Assembly: GCF_905475395.1 (NCBI RefSeq)
Contig: NC_058342.1
Span: forward strand, 27,934,640-27,998,639
Length of the DNA stretch: 64,000 nucleotides
Direction of reading: 5' to 3'
Origin: Chrysoperla carnea
Taxonomy: Eukaryota; Arthropoda; Insecta; Neuroptera; Chrysopidae
Position numbers and translations under genes: made by a program. Positions 25,020 through 36,879 of the stretch are shown here, piece after piece (position 1 is the stretch's first letter; each line of letters starts with the position of its first letter). The notes beneath the pieces are model-generated. The model worked only from the letters and a program-made list of their open reading frames with translations. It ran no database searches and had not been told where the DNA came from.

Positions 25020-25318
25020 ATTTTAATTTTTTGTTTGAAAGGTTAGTTATGTAATCGATAGTGTTTTTAGGATTATGTTTCGACAAAATCGGTTCACTTT
25101 GTAAGGAGCTACAAGGAAAAACTGCATTTGTCGGTGGTTTGAAATTTTGTAAAGGACTCCGCTCGATTGGATAGAAAAATGGCTTTGTGTGCAACTATTT
25201 CAAATCACCCCCAAAATATTCTTCGGATCGTTCTGATTAAAAGCTGTCATGGCCACAAAATTTTTTAACGAGCAGTTTTGGAGCTACGGGTGATCAAAGG
25301 CACACATATATTATAGTT
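25020..25318 (+). repeat. dispersed repeats G/F, copy 1
   Basis: The left half resembles 22990-23250 (GAAAGGTTAGTTATGTAATCGATAGTGTTTTTAGGATTATGTTTC). The right half (AAAATGGCTTT, CACAAAATTTTTTAACGAG, GAGCTACGGGTGATCAAAG, ATATTATAGTTATA) recurs at 29582-29755. No coding function. Confidence 0.55.
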
Positions 25319-25917
25319 ATAGTATATGACTACTGTGTGGTATGTATGTTTGTATGTTCGTATATAGTTATATTGAGTTGTATTTTCTTGTTAGTTGATG
25401 CGTTGTACGATGTATCATTGTTAAGACGGTAATCATATATTAAATTATAATATATTTGTAGCTTTCGCGCAGCTCGAAAACGCTCCGAAGGACATTTTGG
25501 GAGCGGTTTCCTCTCTTATGTGCTACCTAGTTTCAGTTACATCACCCTTTGATGTTTTCTAGTTGTGGATCTGTTTCATCTCTGAACAAGAATTTCATAT
25601 CTATGTACGTACTTTCTAAATGGTATTTTAGGAAACACAGGTGTTTCATTTTTAATAACTGTCATAAATAGAAAAATAATATTTATTTCAATGTCAATCA
25701 TATCTTGTTATTGTTTTAAATAAAATTGATTATTTTGGGTACATCATAAACGAAATTTATTTTATTATCAAATACGTTAACGACAGTAAGTTACTTCAAA
25801 AAAAAAATTTTTTTTTCTTCACGTATAGTTTCAATAAAAAGTTTTGATAATTTCATTTTTATTGAAAGCTTTTACAAATTTATGTTTCTCTTTTATATTC
25901 ACTGTCTACGTAGTTAA
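25319..25917. other. non-coding stretch, no gene seen
   Basis: AT-rich, nothing recognised. Confidence 0.5.
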
Positions 25918-26446
25918 CAACAAGTGAAAACAAATAATCGACTGAGTTAATTGTTGAAATACCATGTAAAGACAGTGTTGATTACTCTGCCACAGCACAC
26001 ATACATACATGTCACACATATATAACTGATATTTCCATATAATGCATACTATACAATTTGCGCTCCCACGGGTAAACAGTGATGTTAACGAAAAAAATTT
26101 TCAAACAAAAATCGTTCATTTTTTCTACATTTAAACTTTTGTTCTATCTCTATTGGTTTACAAGACCCAATTGACCTATGTTGCTCATTTACGAACTCGA
26201 CCTCACTTTTTAGGTTCAAAGCACGCTATAAAAATTTCAGCTTGATATATCTGTTCGTTTTTGAGTAATCGTGATGACAGACGGACAGACACACGATAGA
26301 CAGACAGACAACCGGAAAGGGATTAATTAGGTAATTTTATGAACACCTATACCAAAATTTTGTTCATAGTATCGATATTTTTAAGCGTTACAAACTTGGA
26401 ACTAAACTTAATATACTATGTATATTTCATATATACATGGTATAAA
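25918..26446 (-). mobile_element. HINE-like element, copy H5, complete
   Basis: Full-length inverse copy: ACAAGTGAAAACAAATAATCGACTGAGTTAATTG at the 3' side, a GACAGACGGACAGACAC/GACAGACAGAC tract in the middle, and ATATACATGGTATA at the 5' side. The small plus frame at 26339 lies across its end and is not a gene. Confidence 0.7.
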
Positions 26447-26769
26447 AGCAGTAGAATAGTGAAAAATTTTGGGATTCTATTTCTTGGTATATTCTCGTTC
26501 GAAATACGACATTTCAGACAGATGTCAAATTAAATTTTTGTTTCGGATCAGTTAACGTCATCAAGATCTCATTTTAATTTTTTCGTAAAGCTCATCGTTT
26601 CGAAATAATAGAACCTCAAATGAGTCATTTTCAAAGCTGAAAAATTTAATAAAATTGAATTTTCGAGCTTACCAAAATCCTTAAATATTTAGTGAATTTT
26701 TGTTAACAAAATCCTGAAGAATAAGTAATCAATTATACAGTTTTATTTATTAAAATGAAGCCATTCTTA

Positions 26770-27095
26770 GACTGTGTTCCGTAATATTCACCAGTTTACT
26801 GACCAGTGCTCATGACGTCAGAAATTGACGCCATATTGTACTGTTAAAACGTTCATGCCAATGTACATGTGTTCACCGATTGTGTTTGTGCAAGAAATTT
26901 ATTTATTTATTGTTCATTAAGAAGGAATAATGGCGTTTGAAAAAGACTCGCAATTAAGGAATACAATAAGAATATATATTTAAGAATATATATACATGCT
27001 GGCCAGTATATTTCGGAACGATTCGCCAGTATTGCGTCGGTTTATGACATCATCAGCACTGGCCAGTATACTGGTGAATATTACGGAACACAGTC
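26770..27095. mobile_element. MITE, PIF/Harbinger type, 326 bp
   Basis: Terminal inverted repeats of about 50 bp: GACTGTGTTCCGTAATATTCACCAG at the left; the right end is its complement, and the match continues through CTGACCAGTGCT.ATGA.GTCA with four mismatches. TTA at 26767-26769 and 27096-27098 forms a 3-bp target duplication. TTA/TAA duplication is typical of PIF/Harbinger, hence the label. No transposase inside. Confidence 0.75.
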
Positions 27096-27624
27096 TTAAT
27101 ATTTCCCTTTATATCAACATATAAGAAAGAGGTTTTAAATAAAGCTATTCGTTAGGTGCGTAGATTTTACAAATTTCGGATCGAGATCAAACTAACTTTG
27201 CTTCGTTTGGCTGTAGAACAACCTATATAACATACAAAAACAAATATTCATAAATAAATAAGTGTTTATTGAAGTGAAAGTCTTTACAAGCATTAGATTC
27301 TAAGATTTAGACAAGGAACACAAGGGTGGGATAATCTACTTGAATTAAACTTTTCATTACATAAACATCTTTTACGCCTACACCAAAAATCTGGTATAGA
27401 CGCCAGACATTTAACTATAACAATATCTTATATTAGATAAAGACGTTTGAATACATTACATAATCTTTGTAACGAAATCTATACTAGAATATGTTTAGAA
27501 TTTCCATATGTACACGCGTCACGCGTTAAGTAGTTTATTACTTACTCTTTTATCCTGAAAAATAAAATGGTTTGTTTATTTTCTACGCAAAAATATCACG
27601 GAATAATTATTTTATCGAACCCAA
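27096..27624. other. non-coding stretch, no gene seen
   Basis: AT-rich, nothing recognised. Confidence 0.5.
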
Positions 27625-27960
27625 TAACTGGGAATATTCATGAAATTTAAATTTGGTTCAAATATTTTCAAGAAATTCAAATTTGTAACACGGAAATTCA
27701 ATTTTTAAAACGGACACGATGTCAAAGTATATCACTTGTCACATTTGTTGACATACTGTATGGTATTAATTACCTACTTATATTTGGTATGGTATTACAT
27801 TGAGTTATATTATTCTACGGCATTTTATTAAATAATTTAATAATTGCTTGTGTAAATTCTGTGTTGTAAATTCATTTTTTTTAAGTGTAAATTATACATT
27901 GAACTGTCACCAATTGACAGCTCACATATTAATACGTCATCAACAGAGAGCGACAAAAGG
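27625..27960 (+). repeat. dispersed repeat A, copy 3 (carries the empty HINE site)
   Basis: Runs from GGGAATATTCATGAAATTTAAATTTG to AATACGTCATCAACAGAGAGCGACAAAAGG. At 27869-27885 GTAAATTCATTTTTTTTAAGTG is the unoccupied form of the site holding H4 in copy 2. Confidence 0.7.
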
Positions 27961-28505
27961 ACTGCGTTTAAACATCTCAAAATTATTCTCTATTTTTAAT
28001 TACAGCATTTTTAAGCAGTATTTATATTTTTTACTATGTTATAACGGCGTAAACAATAAATTAAAAATATTAAAAAAATACATGAATATTCCCACAGGTT
28101 ACTGGGTTGGGTTTATTAAAAATTTAAAAAAGTGAGATAAATATATATAATTAAATGCAACGATAAAGATATCATTCTATCTCTAAGGGCTTTATCATTG
28201 GATAAATTTATTATTTGATTTGGTAATTATCATGGAAGTTAGTCCTCAGATCGATATTTTTAACAGAACTTTTCGTCTTTATAAGCTTCATTAGAAAGTC
28301 AACAGTTCTGCAGCCAATAATACAACACCTTTTATAATCATTATATGGACGTAAACAAAATTCCACACACGTAAATAGGACATAGAATAAATAGAATCAA
28401 AATATTTCATAAGAATAGGAACAAAAACTTAAGAACTTTATCTAAAAACAGCGTTCTTTTCCTTCTTTTGATGGGCAAAACATGTCTATTTTACATGTAC
28501 TTTTT
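27961..28505. other. non-coding stretch, no gene seen
   Basis: AT-rich, nothing recognised. Confidence 0.5.
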
Positions 28506-29112
28506 TATACCATGTATATATGTAACATATATCAAAGTATACTAAATTTAGTCTCAAGTTTGTAACGCTTAAAAATATTGAGGTTACGAACAAAATTTTA
28601 GTATAGGTGTTCATAAAATCACCTAATTAGTCCATTTGCGGTTGTCCGTCCGTCTGTCCGTCTGTCTGTGGACACGATAACTCAAAAACGAAAAGATATA
28701 TCAACATAGGCCAATTTCTCTTAAACAAAAGCTTAAATGTAAAAAATTTTCCCTATAAAAAAATAAACAACTTTTGTTTGAAACATTTTTTCGTTATAGT
28801 TCGTACAAAACGAAGTGGCACCGAGCAAGAGAGAGTGTAGATACGAGTGCACATACATATACATCATACACTCTCTCTTGCTCGGTGCCACTTCGTTTTG
28901 TACGAACTCTAACATCAGTATTTACCTGCGAGGGCGCAAATTTTATAGTATGTATTATATGGGAATACCAGTTATGTGTTTGTGGCTATCTTAGAGTAGA
29001 TGTCTCTCTTTATTTACATGACGTAAAAAAACAAACGATTGAGTCATTAAAACTGTCTGTACATGGTATTTCAACAATTAACTCAGTAAATTTTTTATTT
29101 TCACTTTTTTTT
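28506..29112 (+). mobile_element. HINE-like element, copy H6, with a nested hairpin insert
   Basis: Starts TATACCATGTATATATGTAACATAT, carries the GTCCGTCCGTCTGTCCGTCTGTCTG tract, and ends with AACAATTAACTCAGTAAATT and TTTTCACTTTTT. It is lengthened by the 113-bp element at 28797-28909. The frames on both strands at 28733-29133 are artefacts of the hairpin. Confidence 0.7.
28797..28909. mobile_element. 113-bp hairpin MITE, probable Tc1/mariner type, nested in H6
   Basis: TAGTTCGTACAAAACGAAGT and the next 20 bases (to 28840) are perfectly complementary to the right half ending at 28909, with a loop of about 26 bp. TA at 28795-28796 and 28910-28911 would be the target duplication, and removing the insert restores the HINE sequence CGT-TAACATCA. 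Perfect arms imply recent insertion. Confidence 0.75.
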
Positions 29113-30364
29113 ATACTATTTTACACACTGTGAAAAATATTCAAAATTAAACATTAATACCTTGGCTTAGTTCGGTAAAAATATGTTTGGATCATATTGG
29201 ATAAATAATATCGTTGGAAGGTAATATTGCTCACATCCGTGTATGTGTTTTAGAAACATCAAATGTAAAAAGTTCCAGGTTAATTATTGAAGATTCGTTC
29301 ATTGTACTATTGTTGTATCAAAATTAAATTCATTTATCCTATTCAATTTCAGTGGACTAAACTCTACCTAAAACTTAATTTCAATTTCCTCGCACAGTTG
29401 GTTTAAAAGAAGTTACATAGTTACTTTGATTCCGACAGACTTGTTTGAATCATAATTCTATTAATTCAAATTCGAATTTGTCAACTCCGCGCGGATCGAG
29501 GTGTCACGATTTCATTTCTTCTCAGTGGAACAATGTCTAAGATTTTATTAGAAGTCAAATTTAACCTACTCTTACTGTTCGAATAATTTGAAAAGGACAC
29601 CGCATGATTAGATAGGAAAATGGCTTTCTGTGAAACTTTTTCACAGCCCCCAAAATGCTTTTCTGACCATTCCGAACAAACGCTCTAACGACCACAAAAT
29701 TTTTTAACGAGTAGATTTCGAGCTACGGGTGATCAAAGCATATATTATAGTTATATGGGCGATAAACCATAGTGCAGCAGAATATATTTGAATTTGCGTT
29801 TGCAGGTAATTTGGGTTTGCAGGTAAATAAATAAGAAGATGTTTCGCAAAAAATGTATTATTTTTGTGTGTACACAATCATATTTCAATGGAAGTTACAT
29901 GAGAATTACAAAGGTACCCCTGTTGTTACATTTGTTGCATGGATATTGAATTCATGTTTTAACATTATATTTTCATTATTCCAAATAAAATCACTAAGAA
30001 AATCATATAATCCCCACACAAAAATTATTTTCAAATGAAAATCCTACTGGATCATCACTTATACCGTATGCTTAGTGTAAAATTTATTTTACAATTTTTA
30101 TTCCGATAACATGAAATATTCTTTGTATTTTGTAGATTTCATATAAAAAAAGGTAACAATAGACATATAAAGTATTTCTGCCATCTATTGAGCATATTCG
30201 GGAAATTTAATTTTTAAATAATGAAAAAATCTCTTGAAAAAAATTAATGAGTTGTTTTTTACACGAAAAAATTGATGTTTTCTTAAAAAAAAGGATGGCT
30301 ATTAAAGTTCAAAATTACGTATTAATCATTTACAACTCAAAGTTTCAATGAATAAAACAAAACA
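29113..30364. other. non-coding stretch with one dispersed repeat
   Basis: Contains repeat F copy 2 at 29582-29755 (compare 25145-25318). The frame at 29853-30038 has no domain. Nothing else is recognised. Confidence 0.5.
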
Positions 30365-30690
30365 CTAATAGGGAATATTCATAAAATTTAAATTTGCTCC
30401 AAATATTTTTATTTTCCGAAACTTTATTGGCTGGACATTTCAACTAAACCATTAGTTAAGTAATTAATTAATTTTTAATAACTTAAAATTAATTAATAAC
30501 AGTACAAATTCAGTGAGAAAAATTCTAATTTCTAAAACGAAAATTCATCTTTTAAAACGGACGTGACGTCATAGTATGTGGCTTGTCAGATTTGTTGACA
30601 TACTGTATGGTATTAATTACCTACTTATATTTTGTATGGTATTACTTTGAGTTATATTATTTTACGGCTTTTTATTACAAAACTCAATAT
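30365..30690 (+). repeat. dispersed repeat A, copy 4
   Basis: GGGAATATTCATAAAATTTAAATTTG...AAAACGGACGTGACGTCATAGTATGTGGCTTGTCAGA...TTTTACGGCTTTTTATTA. It ends before the segment that carries the HINE site in copies 2 and 3. Confidence 0.65.
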
Positions 30691-31764
30691 TAAAATCGGA
30701 AAATCGATTTTTTTCAGTTTGTTCTCAGGACTCAGTTCGTAGAGATATTATTTCTTTCTGTTTTAAAAACTGATGTTTTTAAACCATTTTTCACAAAATA
30801 TTGTGTTATTATATTTCAATAAAAATTGTTTTTGTTCAAAAATATTTATTTTTGGTATTGTTGATATAAAAAACAATTGAATTCATTTAGTACATAAAAT
30901 ATATCTTTGAAATTGTAAAGTTATTGCCTAGGAAAATTTAATGAAAACATTTTATATATACTGGAAGTGTAACGAATCATTAGGTATGTCAAATAACAGA
31001 AAATGGGGAAAAATGTCTATAACTCAATACTCAATACAATATAACTTCACTTGAGTTATAGATCTAAAATTTTCGTCCAAGCTCATTTTATGATAAAACC
31101 AACCGTTTTGCTAAAAATAAGGAAAAACCGTTGTTTTTTCCACGTCTCAGATCGAAAAGGGCTTTTTAGATTACATTTATGATGGCGTTTTGAACAATCC
31201 TATACCAAATTTCAACCGGGAATGAATTTTTGTACCTCCAATCATTTTTCTTTTGTTTAATTTTGGCCGAATAAGATTCAATATTTGCATTTAGTTTTAA
31301 GCCATTTGTTATGGATACCAGATTACACATCCGGTATCGAAAGTCGATAGAATAACAATTATTGAGGAGAAAAATATACAATAGAACTTTATACAACAAT
31401 ACCACATGAACAAAATACAAAAAAAAATACGATTGATCTCCGCGTTTCGTTTCGCTCCCTTGTTTATAAATGTTTGAAACATGGAATTTGAAATTGTTTA
31501 AAGCTGCTTGCAGTCAGTGTATTGTGTTCGGTATACCACACACATAACCTATATGGTTAATTTAGCATGCTAGCCACGTTGTTCGCTTTTTGTCATTGAT
31601 ATTAACTTAATTCATGTTCCACAGTTATTTTACCCCAAAAAATCAATTGCAATACCAATGAATTTCAAATGGTAAATGTATAAAGGATGTCTTTTCAGGT
31701 CATTCACTCTAAATAACACGCGTTTTTAATCATTCATCTAGGCCAACAGATGAAAGAACTTCCA
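30691..31764. other. non-coding stretch, no gene seen
   Basis: AT-rich. The frame at 31166-31420 (minus) is unsupported. Confidence 0.5.
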
Positions 31765-32095
31765 GTACCGTAGCGAGCTTAACCTGCGCCCGAGTCACAA
31801 TACCTCCTGCCTAAGGCGTTTTCCTTAGAACGTTGGACTATTTAGTCTTAGGTTGCGGGTTCGAATCCAGGCAGTGGCAGTGTGAACAATTTATAATTAA
31901 TGGGAGTTAAGAATTGATAACATTGTTGTCGCTTGGATAAGAACGAAGTAACCGACTCCACCCACACCAAAAATGTAATTATAAAAAATATGTTTGTTAT
32001 TGAATAAATAAAGATTAACAAATAATGATGTGTGTGGCCTCTGTGATAAGGCGTATGTCACAAAAACGGAGGTAAAACCGCCATTATTATTATAT
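31765..32095 (+). mobile_element. SINE-like element with tRNA-type B box and ATT tail
   Basis: GGTTGCGGGTTCGAATCCAGGCAGTGGCAGTG contains a pol III B box in a tRNA-like arm. Downstream come ACCGACTCCACCCACACC and GTGTGTGGCCTCTGTGATAAGGCGTATG, then a short (ATT)n tail near 32080. The A box is unclear. The same GGCAG.GGCAGTG.GAA motif follows the B box at 36007-36150 (minus), so the two may be related. Confidence 0.5.
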
Positions 32096-32940
32096 TATAA
32101 TATATTTCTTGATCATTCTCTAAAACTTCTTCCCCTGGAATTACTGCTTTAAGTTTGGCAAATAAAAATGAAAGCAAGCAAGAACCTATTTACAAAAGAC
32201 GTAAACCTAGAGTGGAGAAGGTAGCAGGAAAGGTGCCTATCAGGCTTTGTTTTTTGTTTTCAATCAATTCAACAATTTCAATTGTTTTCAATCACTTATA
32301 TAGTCTGATGTGCAGTACAAAGTACGCAACGACCGATGACTGGATTTCGCCCAGATAGGCATAGAATCAAGAGTGCTGAAAATTGTGAACTTCCCTGTAC
32401 AAGCAATTTGGAAAAATCAACAAGCTGGATTTTTTTGTTACAAATATTATTTTAGAATAAGCTGATTAATTTTACGCCTTTTTTGTATTAAAATGTAAGC
32501 GTAGCTTAACTCACACCAAATACGAAAGCGTAAATATAATTACCTCGAAAATCATTCTATGTCAAGTTATTATAAGTTATAAGCATTTCCATAATAGGAT
32601 CACACAACAATAAAAAGAGAAAAAAATTGAAATGGATTTAAAAAAAAATAAATATTCCATTGAACCAAAAACAAACCGATTAGCTATTTTTCACTTACAG
32701 CTTATAAATAATAGCACATCCAATGAAGTACAATTCCCTTTTGCCTCATCTGTGTATGCATGTGTATATTGTTACTGTAGATACACTCGAAACCGGTTTT
32801 AACGACCAGTTGGAAAAAATCAAAATAAATCTGAACACGTAACACATATGTGAATATACCGTTTATAACAATATCGGAAAAAAAAACGCCATATCAGTTA
32901 TGGCTAAGCATCATTAAAAATGGGATGATAAGGAACTTGT
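32096..32940. other. non-coding stretch, no supported gene
   Basis: The plus frame 32155-32358 starts with a lysine-rich stretch but has no family match that I recognise. It is left unannotated. Confidence 0.45.
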
Positions 32941-34008
32941 TTTATACCTCAACTTTTGTTCTATCCCTAACGGCTTACAAGATGGGTCCTATGGACCCAA
33001 GACCCAATTGACCTACATTGCTCATTTACGAACTGGACCTCTCTTTTTACGTCCTGAGTACGCTGTAAAAATTTCAGCTTGATATCTTTTTTCGTTTTTG
33101 AGTTATCTTGTCCACAGACGGACGGACGGACAACCGGATATGGATTAATAAGGTGATACCTTATTATTTTCTCAGAAACTATGCATCCAATCGAAACATA
33201 CACCCGATTTTTGTATTTTTTGGGTCAAAATTACCTTATAAACAGAGTTTTATCGAAATCGGAAACAAAAACTTTTTTCCGATTTTTTCGATTTTTTCAA
33301 AGGGGTACCCCTTAAGAAAAATGCAAAAAATCGAAAAAATTTTTTTGCCTTCGATATCGATAAAACTCTGTTTATAAGGTAATTTTGACCCAAAAAATCC
33401 AAAAATCGGGTTTGTTTAAAGATTGGATGCGTGGCTTTTGAGATATATTCCCAAATTGGGCACAAAGAGTGATTTTCTCAGAAACTATGCATCCCATCGA
33501 TACGTACACCCGATTTTTGTATTTTTTGGGTCAAAATTACCTTATAAACAGAGTTTTATCGAAATCGGAAACAAAAACTTTTTCCCGATTTTTTCGATTT
33601 TTTCAAAGGGGTACCCCTTAAGAAAAATGCAAAAAATCGAAAAATTTTTTTTGCCTTCGATATCGATAAAACTCTGTTTATACGGTAATTTTGACCCAAA
33701 AAATCCAAAAATCGGGTATGTTTAAAGATTGGATGCGTGGCTTTTGAGATATAATCCCAAATTGGGCACAATGAGTGATTTTCTCAGAAACTATGCATCC
33801 AATCGATATATATACACCCGATTTTTGTATTTTTTGGGTCAAAATTACCCTATAAACTAAGTTTTATCGAAATCGGAAACAAAAACTTTTCCCCGATTTT
33901 TTCGACACCTATATCAAAATTCTGTTCGTAGCATCAATATTTTTAAGCCTTACAAACTTGGGACTAAACTTAGTATACCTTGCATATTACATATATGCAT
34001 GGTATAAA
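32941..34008 (-). mobile_element. HINE-like element, copy H7, expanded by an internal tandem array
   Basis: The left part (32941-33140) is the family core with GACGGACGGACGGACAACC. The right part (33905-34008) is the family 5' end, AGTATACCTTGCATATTACATATATGCATGGTATA. Between them lies a 306-bp-period array that is absent from H4-H6. Confidence 0.65.
33166..33905. repeat. 306-bp tandem array with a palindromic unit, about 2.4 copies
   Basis: ATTTTCTCAGAAACTATGCATC begins at 33166, 33472 and 33778, exactly 306 bp apart, with about 97 percent identity. Each full unit contains an inverted repeat: CCTTATAAACAGAGTTTTATCGA against its complement near GATATCGATAAAACTCTG. Near-mirror frames on both strands (33108-33771) are by-products and not genes. 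Confidence 0.85.
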
Positions 34009-34291
34009 AAGGAAACTCACCTCTGTAGTATTTCGGCTAGGATTTCTACAAAAGAAGGAATTTCTTCTGTTAAAAAATTTTTTTTCTGTTGAATATAAAT
34101 AATATCGGATACCAGGACGATAATTATATGTTCGGTTCTTTCAATGTCATTCTAACTGGTTTTGGCTGTATGTATCTCTAAAAAAAGAGTATAGGATAAA
34201 TAATAAAAATCCAATAAACACAATATTCCAATCAATTTTCTACGATGCCAGCATGAGAGCTGGCTGCTATTCGCTTGGTGGTATATAGTCT
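34009..34291. other. short non-coding stretch
   Basis: Nothing recognised. Confidence 0.5.
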
Positions 34292-34809
34292 AAGAGCTGA
34301 ATGGTGTTTTTGAGTACATATTTGAGGCACATTGAAAATATTAAAGTTGATAACTTGCAAATGTTAGGATGGTGAAATCGACAACCTGGCAGGGAGGTTG
34401 GGGGCGTTAGTGACCTATGAAATTTTTAATTTGCAATTTTTCTTGAGGCACTTTGAAATCTACTCCATTTTAAAGTCTTATATTCAATTAGAGGAGTTAT
34501 TATTGCCTGGGATGATTTGTTTGGGGCTAAATAGCCTGGCAGATGATTTAAATAGTGCATTTAAATAATCTGCCAGGCTATTTTAGCCCCCACCAAATCA
34601 TGCCAGGCGATGATATTTCGTATGATTGAATATTAGACTTTAAAATGGTGTAGGTTTCAAAGTGCCTAAAGAACATTTTCTGCATAGAAAGATAGCAAAT
34701 TAAAAATTTCATAGGTCACTAACGCCCCCCAACCTCCCAGCCAGGTTGTCGATTTCACCATCCACAAATATGTGCCTCAAATATGTACTCAAAAAAGCCA
34801 CTCAGCTCT
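34292..34809. mobile_element. foldback MITE, 518 bp, near full-length palindrome
   Basis: The whole element folds on itself about a centre near 34555: the innermost 20 bases CCTGGCAGATGATTTAAATA are mirrored by ATTTAAATAATCTGCCAGG, and the outermost GAGCTGAATGG by CCACTCAGCTC. The left arm has an extra segment of about 30 bp (TTGAAAATATTAAAGTTGATAACTTGC) absent from the right. No coding capacity. Target duplication unresolved. Confidence 0.8.
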
Positions 34810-34961
34810 CCAGCTAATAGAACAACAATTGACGACATTCCTCATATAAAATGTTTTATTGAATCTGCTCGATTTGTGTACACAATTTTAACCAACAAAA
34901 ACGTATTTTATCATTGTGTCAACTTATTTCTGTTTTTATTTTATTTTATTTTATTTTGTTA

Positions 34962-35398
34962 CTAGAATGATACCCACCCGCTTCGCTAGGTTTAAAAGTA
35001 AAGATTGCTCTCGCTTATTCCCTTTCTATAACACTCGAAATAATGGTAGGGATTGTTTTACACAGGTAAAATATATGTATGGTTGTCTATTTTTTTTAAG
35101 TGTATAACAGTCATAATTATTCATTGAGTATATCAGAAAAGATGACCGTGAAATATTTTATATTGACTATTTTTACTCTGTAATGAGAAATCTGTAATTT
35201 ATGGTAATGTCAAATTAAATTAATTTTTATATTTTTTTTAATTATTTATGAATATATCTTTATAAATTATATCTCATGTGTTATTCTATCTATGTATGAG
35301 CTATATTGCTGTACAGTTTCATTAAAAACCATTCGCTAGTTTTACCGTGAAAACGTAACAAACAAACATGCTTACTTTCGCATTTATAATATAAGAGA
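34962..35398 (-). mobile_element. non-autonomous Helitron B4, complete 437 bp
   Basis: Read on the minus strand it begins TCTCTTATATTATAAATGCGAAAG after an A and ends AACCTAGCGAAGCGGGTGGGTATCATTCTAG before a T. Same family as 12216-12531, longer in the middle. Encodes nothing. Confidence 0.75.
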
Positions 35399-35548
35399 TT
35401 TTTGTTTAAGTTTAAATCTGTATAGGAATGCTGTACGAAAGCTAGGAATTCAATTGAGTAAACATATTTCGTGAAATATATCCTTATATTTCAGTTTCAA
35501 GATGTTTCAAATAAAGGAAAATGAAAGAAACCGCTCACATTTTCCGGC

Positions 35549-35606
35549 CTATACATGGTATTTCAACAATTAAGTCAGTCAATTGTTTCTTTTTACTTGT
35601 TTTTAT
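35549..35606 (+). mobile_element. HINE-like 3'-end fragment H10
   Basis: CTATACATGGTATTTCAACAATTAAGTCAGTCAATTG followed by TTTTTACTTGTTTTT. Confidence 0.6.
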
Positions 35607-36006
35607 TCCTTCCTCCCTGCTTCCTGGCGCAATGACTTATAATTATCAATTTGTATAGACCATTAAACATGTTATAGTATAATTCGTTACAATGAAAACT
35701 AATGATACTTAATGGGAAGTGTGAAAATTATTATTTGTATTTAGGACAATTATTTTCCAGTAGATATAACCAATGAAATGGTCAATTTCTTGATCAAACA
35801 TCGAAAACTGAGAGTTTCCTTATACTTATTTGTTTCTATATACGCAGCTAACCTGAACTGGTGAACGGAAATGTTTTACACTACCAATTAAAAGTTTATA
35901 CCCTCGAAAGTGTGTAGCAGATAGATTCTTACATTTCAAAACATATTTCCCCTTTCCGAAAGAAAAGTAAATTTATTTTTAGAATAACATAAGAAAATTT
36001 TCCTAA
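35607..36006. other. non-coding stretch, no gene seen
   Basis: AT-rich, nothing recognised. Confidence 0.5.
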
Positions 36007-36150
36007 GGAGCCTAAATGGTCGAGCGGTCTAAAGCGTTTGTGCAATATAACCTAACCTAACTATTTTGTTTCGCACTGCCGCTGCCTGGATTTGAACCCT
36101 CTCAGTAGTCAAATAAAGACGCCTTAACCCGCTCGGCTACTGAGCCGGTT
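36007..36150 (-). repeat. tRNA-like double-headed element (SINE-derived)
   Basis: Minus strand: GGCTCAGTAGCCGAGCGGGTTAAGGCG is a tRNA-Leu/Ser-like 5' head with an A box, followed by a B box GGGTTCAAATCC. It then runs to TTAGGTTAGGTTATA. On the plus strand the opposite end is another head, GGAGCCTAAATGGTCGAGCGGTCTAAAGCG. Two tRNA-like heads point toward each other around a TTAGG-type core. It is not a functional tRNA: no closed cloverleaf could be drawn. Confidence 0.55.
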
Positions 36151-36563
36151 ATATTTCAACTTTGTAAATGATTTAATACGTAAACTTTTAACCGTATGTG
36201 TAGGAAAACCGTTTGTCGATCATTACTGTCAATGAAAATGGCAAACATACGATCCAATACCAATTATATTATGTGATAAGTTTCACAATCAGTAATGTTT
36301 CCACATAATTGATTAATTCATCAACAGGACATATGGGTTTTTGTTTGTTTGTTGCTGTTTTTTTATTTTTATTTTTTTTGCCATACTTCATTTCACAATT
36401 TTATGTCTGGTCGATCAAAAAAATTTATGATATCTCAAAAAAGTTTATTGACTGGCTATTATAATAATATTTCCTAAAATGGTTATTTAAGTTCACAAAA
36501 AATGTTTCTGTTCTCAGGAAATTCTTTTTTCATAGCATTTCAAATTTATTCAGTTTAAAAAAA

Positions 36564-36812
36564 ACAAGTGAAAATAAACAATTGACTGAGTTAATAGTTG
36601 AAATACCATGTATAGACAGTATTGATGACCCAATCGTTTGTTTTTTTACGTCATTTAAATAGAGAAAGATATCCACTCTTAGATAGCTACACACATGTAA
36701 CTGGTATTCCTATATAAAACATACTATAAAATTAGCGCATATTTGCGCTCTCATGGGTAAACAGTGATGTTTACGAAAAAATGTTTCAAACAAAAGTTGA
36801 TTATTTTTTTGA
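36564..36812 (-). mobile_element. HINE-like element, copy H8 (5' truncated)
   Basis: AACAAGTGAAAATAAACAATTGACTGAGTTAATAG through GTAAACAGTGATGTTTACGAAAAAATGTTTCAAAC. The copy ends before the tetranucleotide tract. Confidence 0.65.
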
Positions 36813-36879
36813 AGATGAACTTGATCCAGCCTCTCTTTGACGACCTTTCGACCTAAAGTCCGTCGACAAAGCACTCCTG

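Noticed and set aside
28733..29133. Frames on both strands around 28.8-29.1 kb
   Set aside because: They cross the perfect hairpin insert and a HINE-like element; no domain.
33108..33771. Four overlapping frames of 71-100 codons on both strands with near-identical proteins
   Set aside because: They come from the palindromic 306-bp tandem unit; similarity between strands reflects DNA symmetry and not protein conservation.
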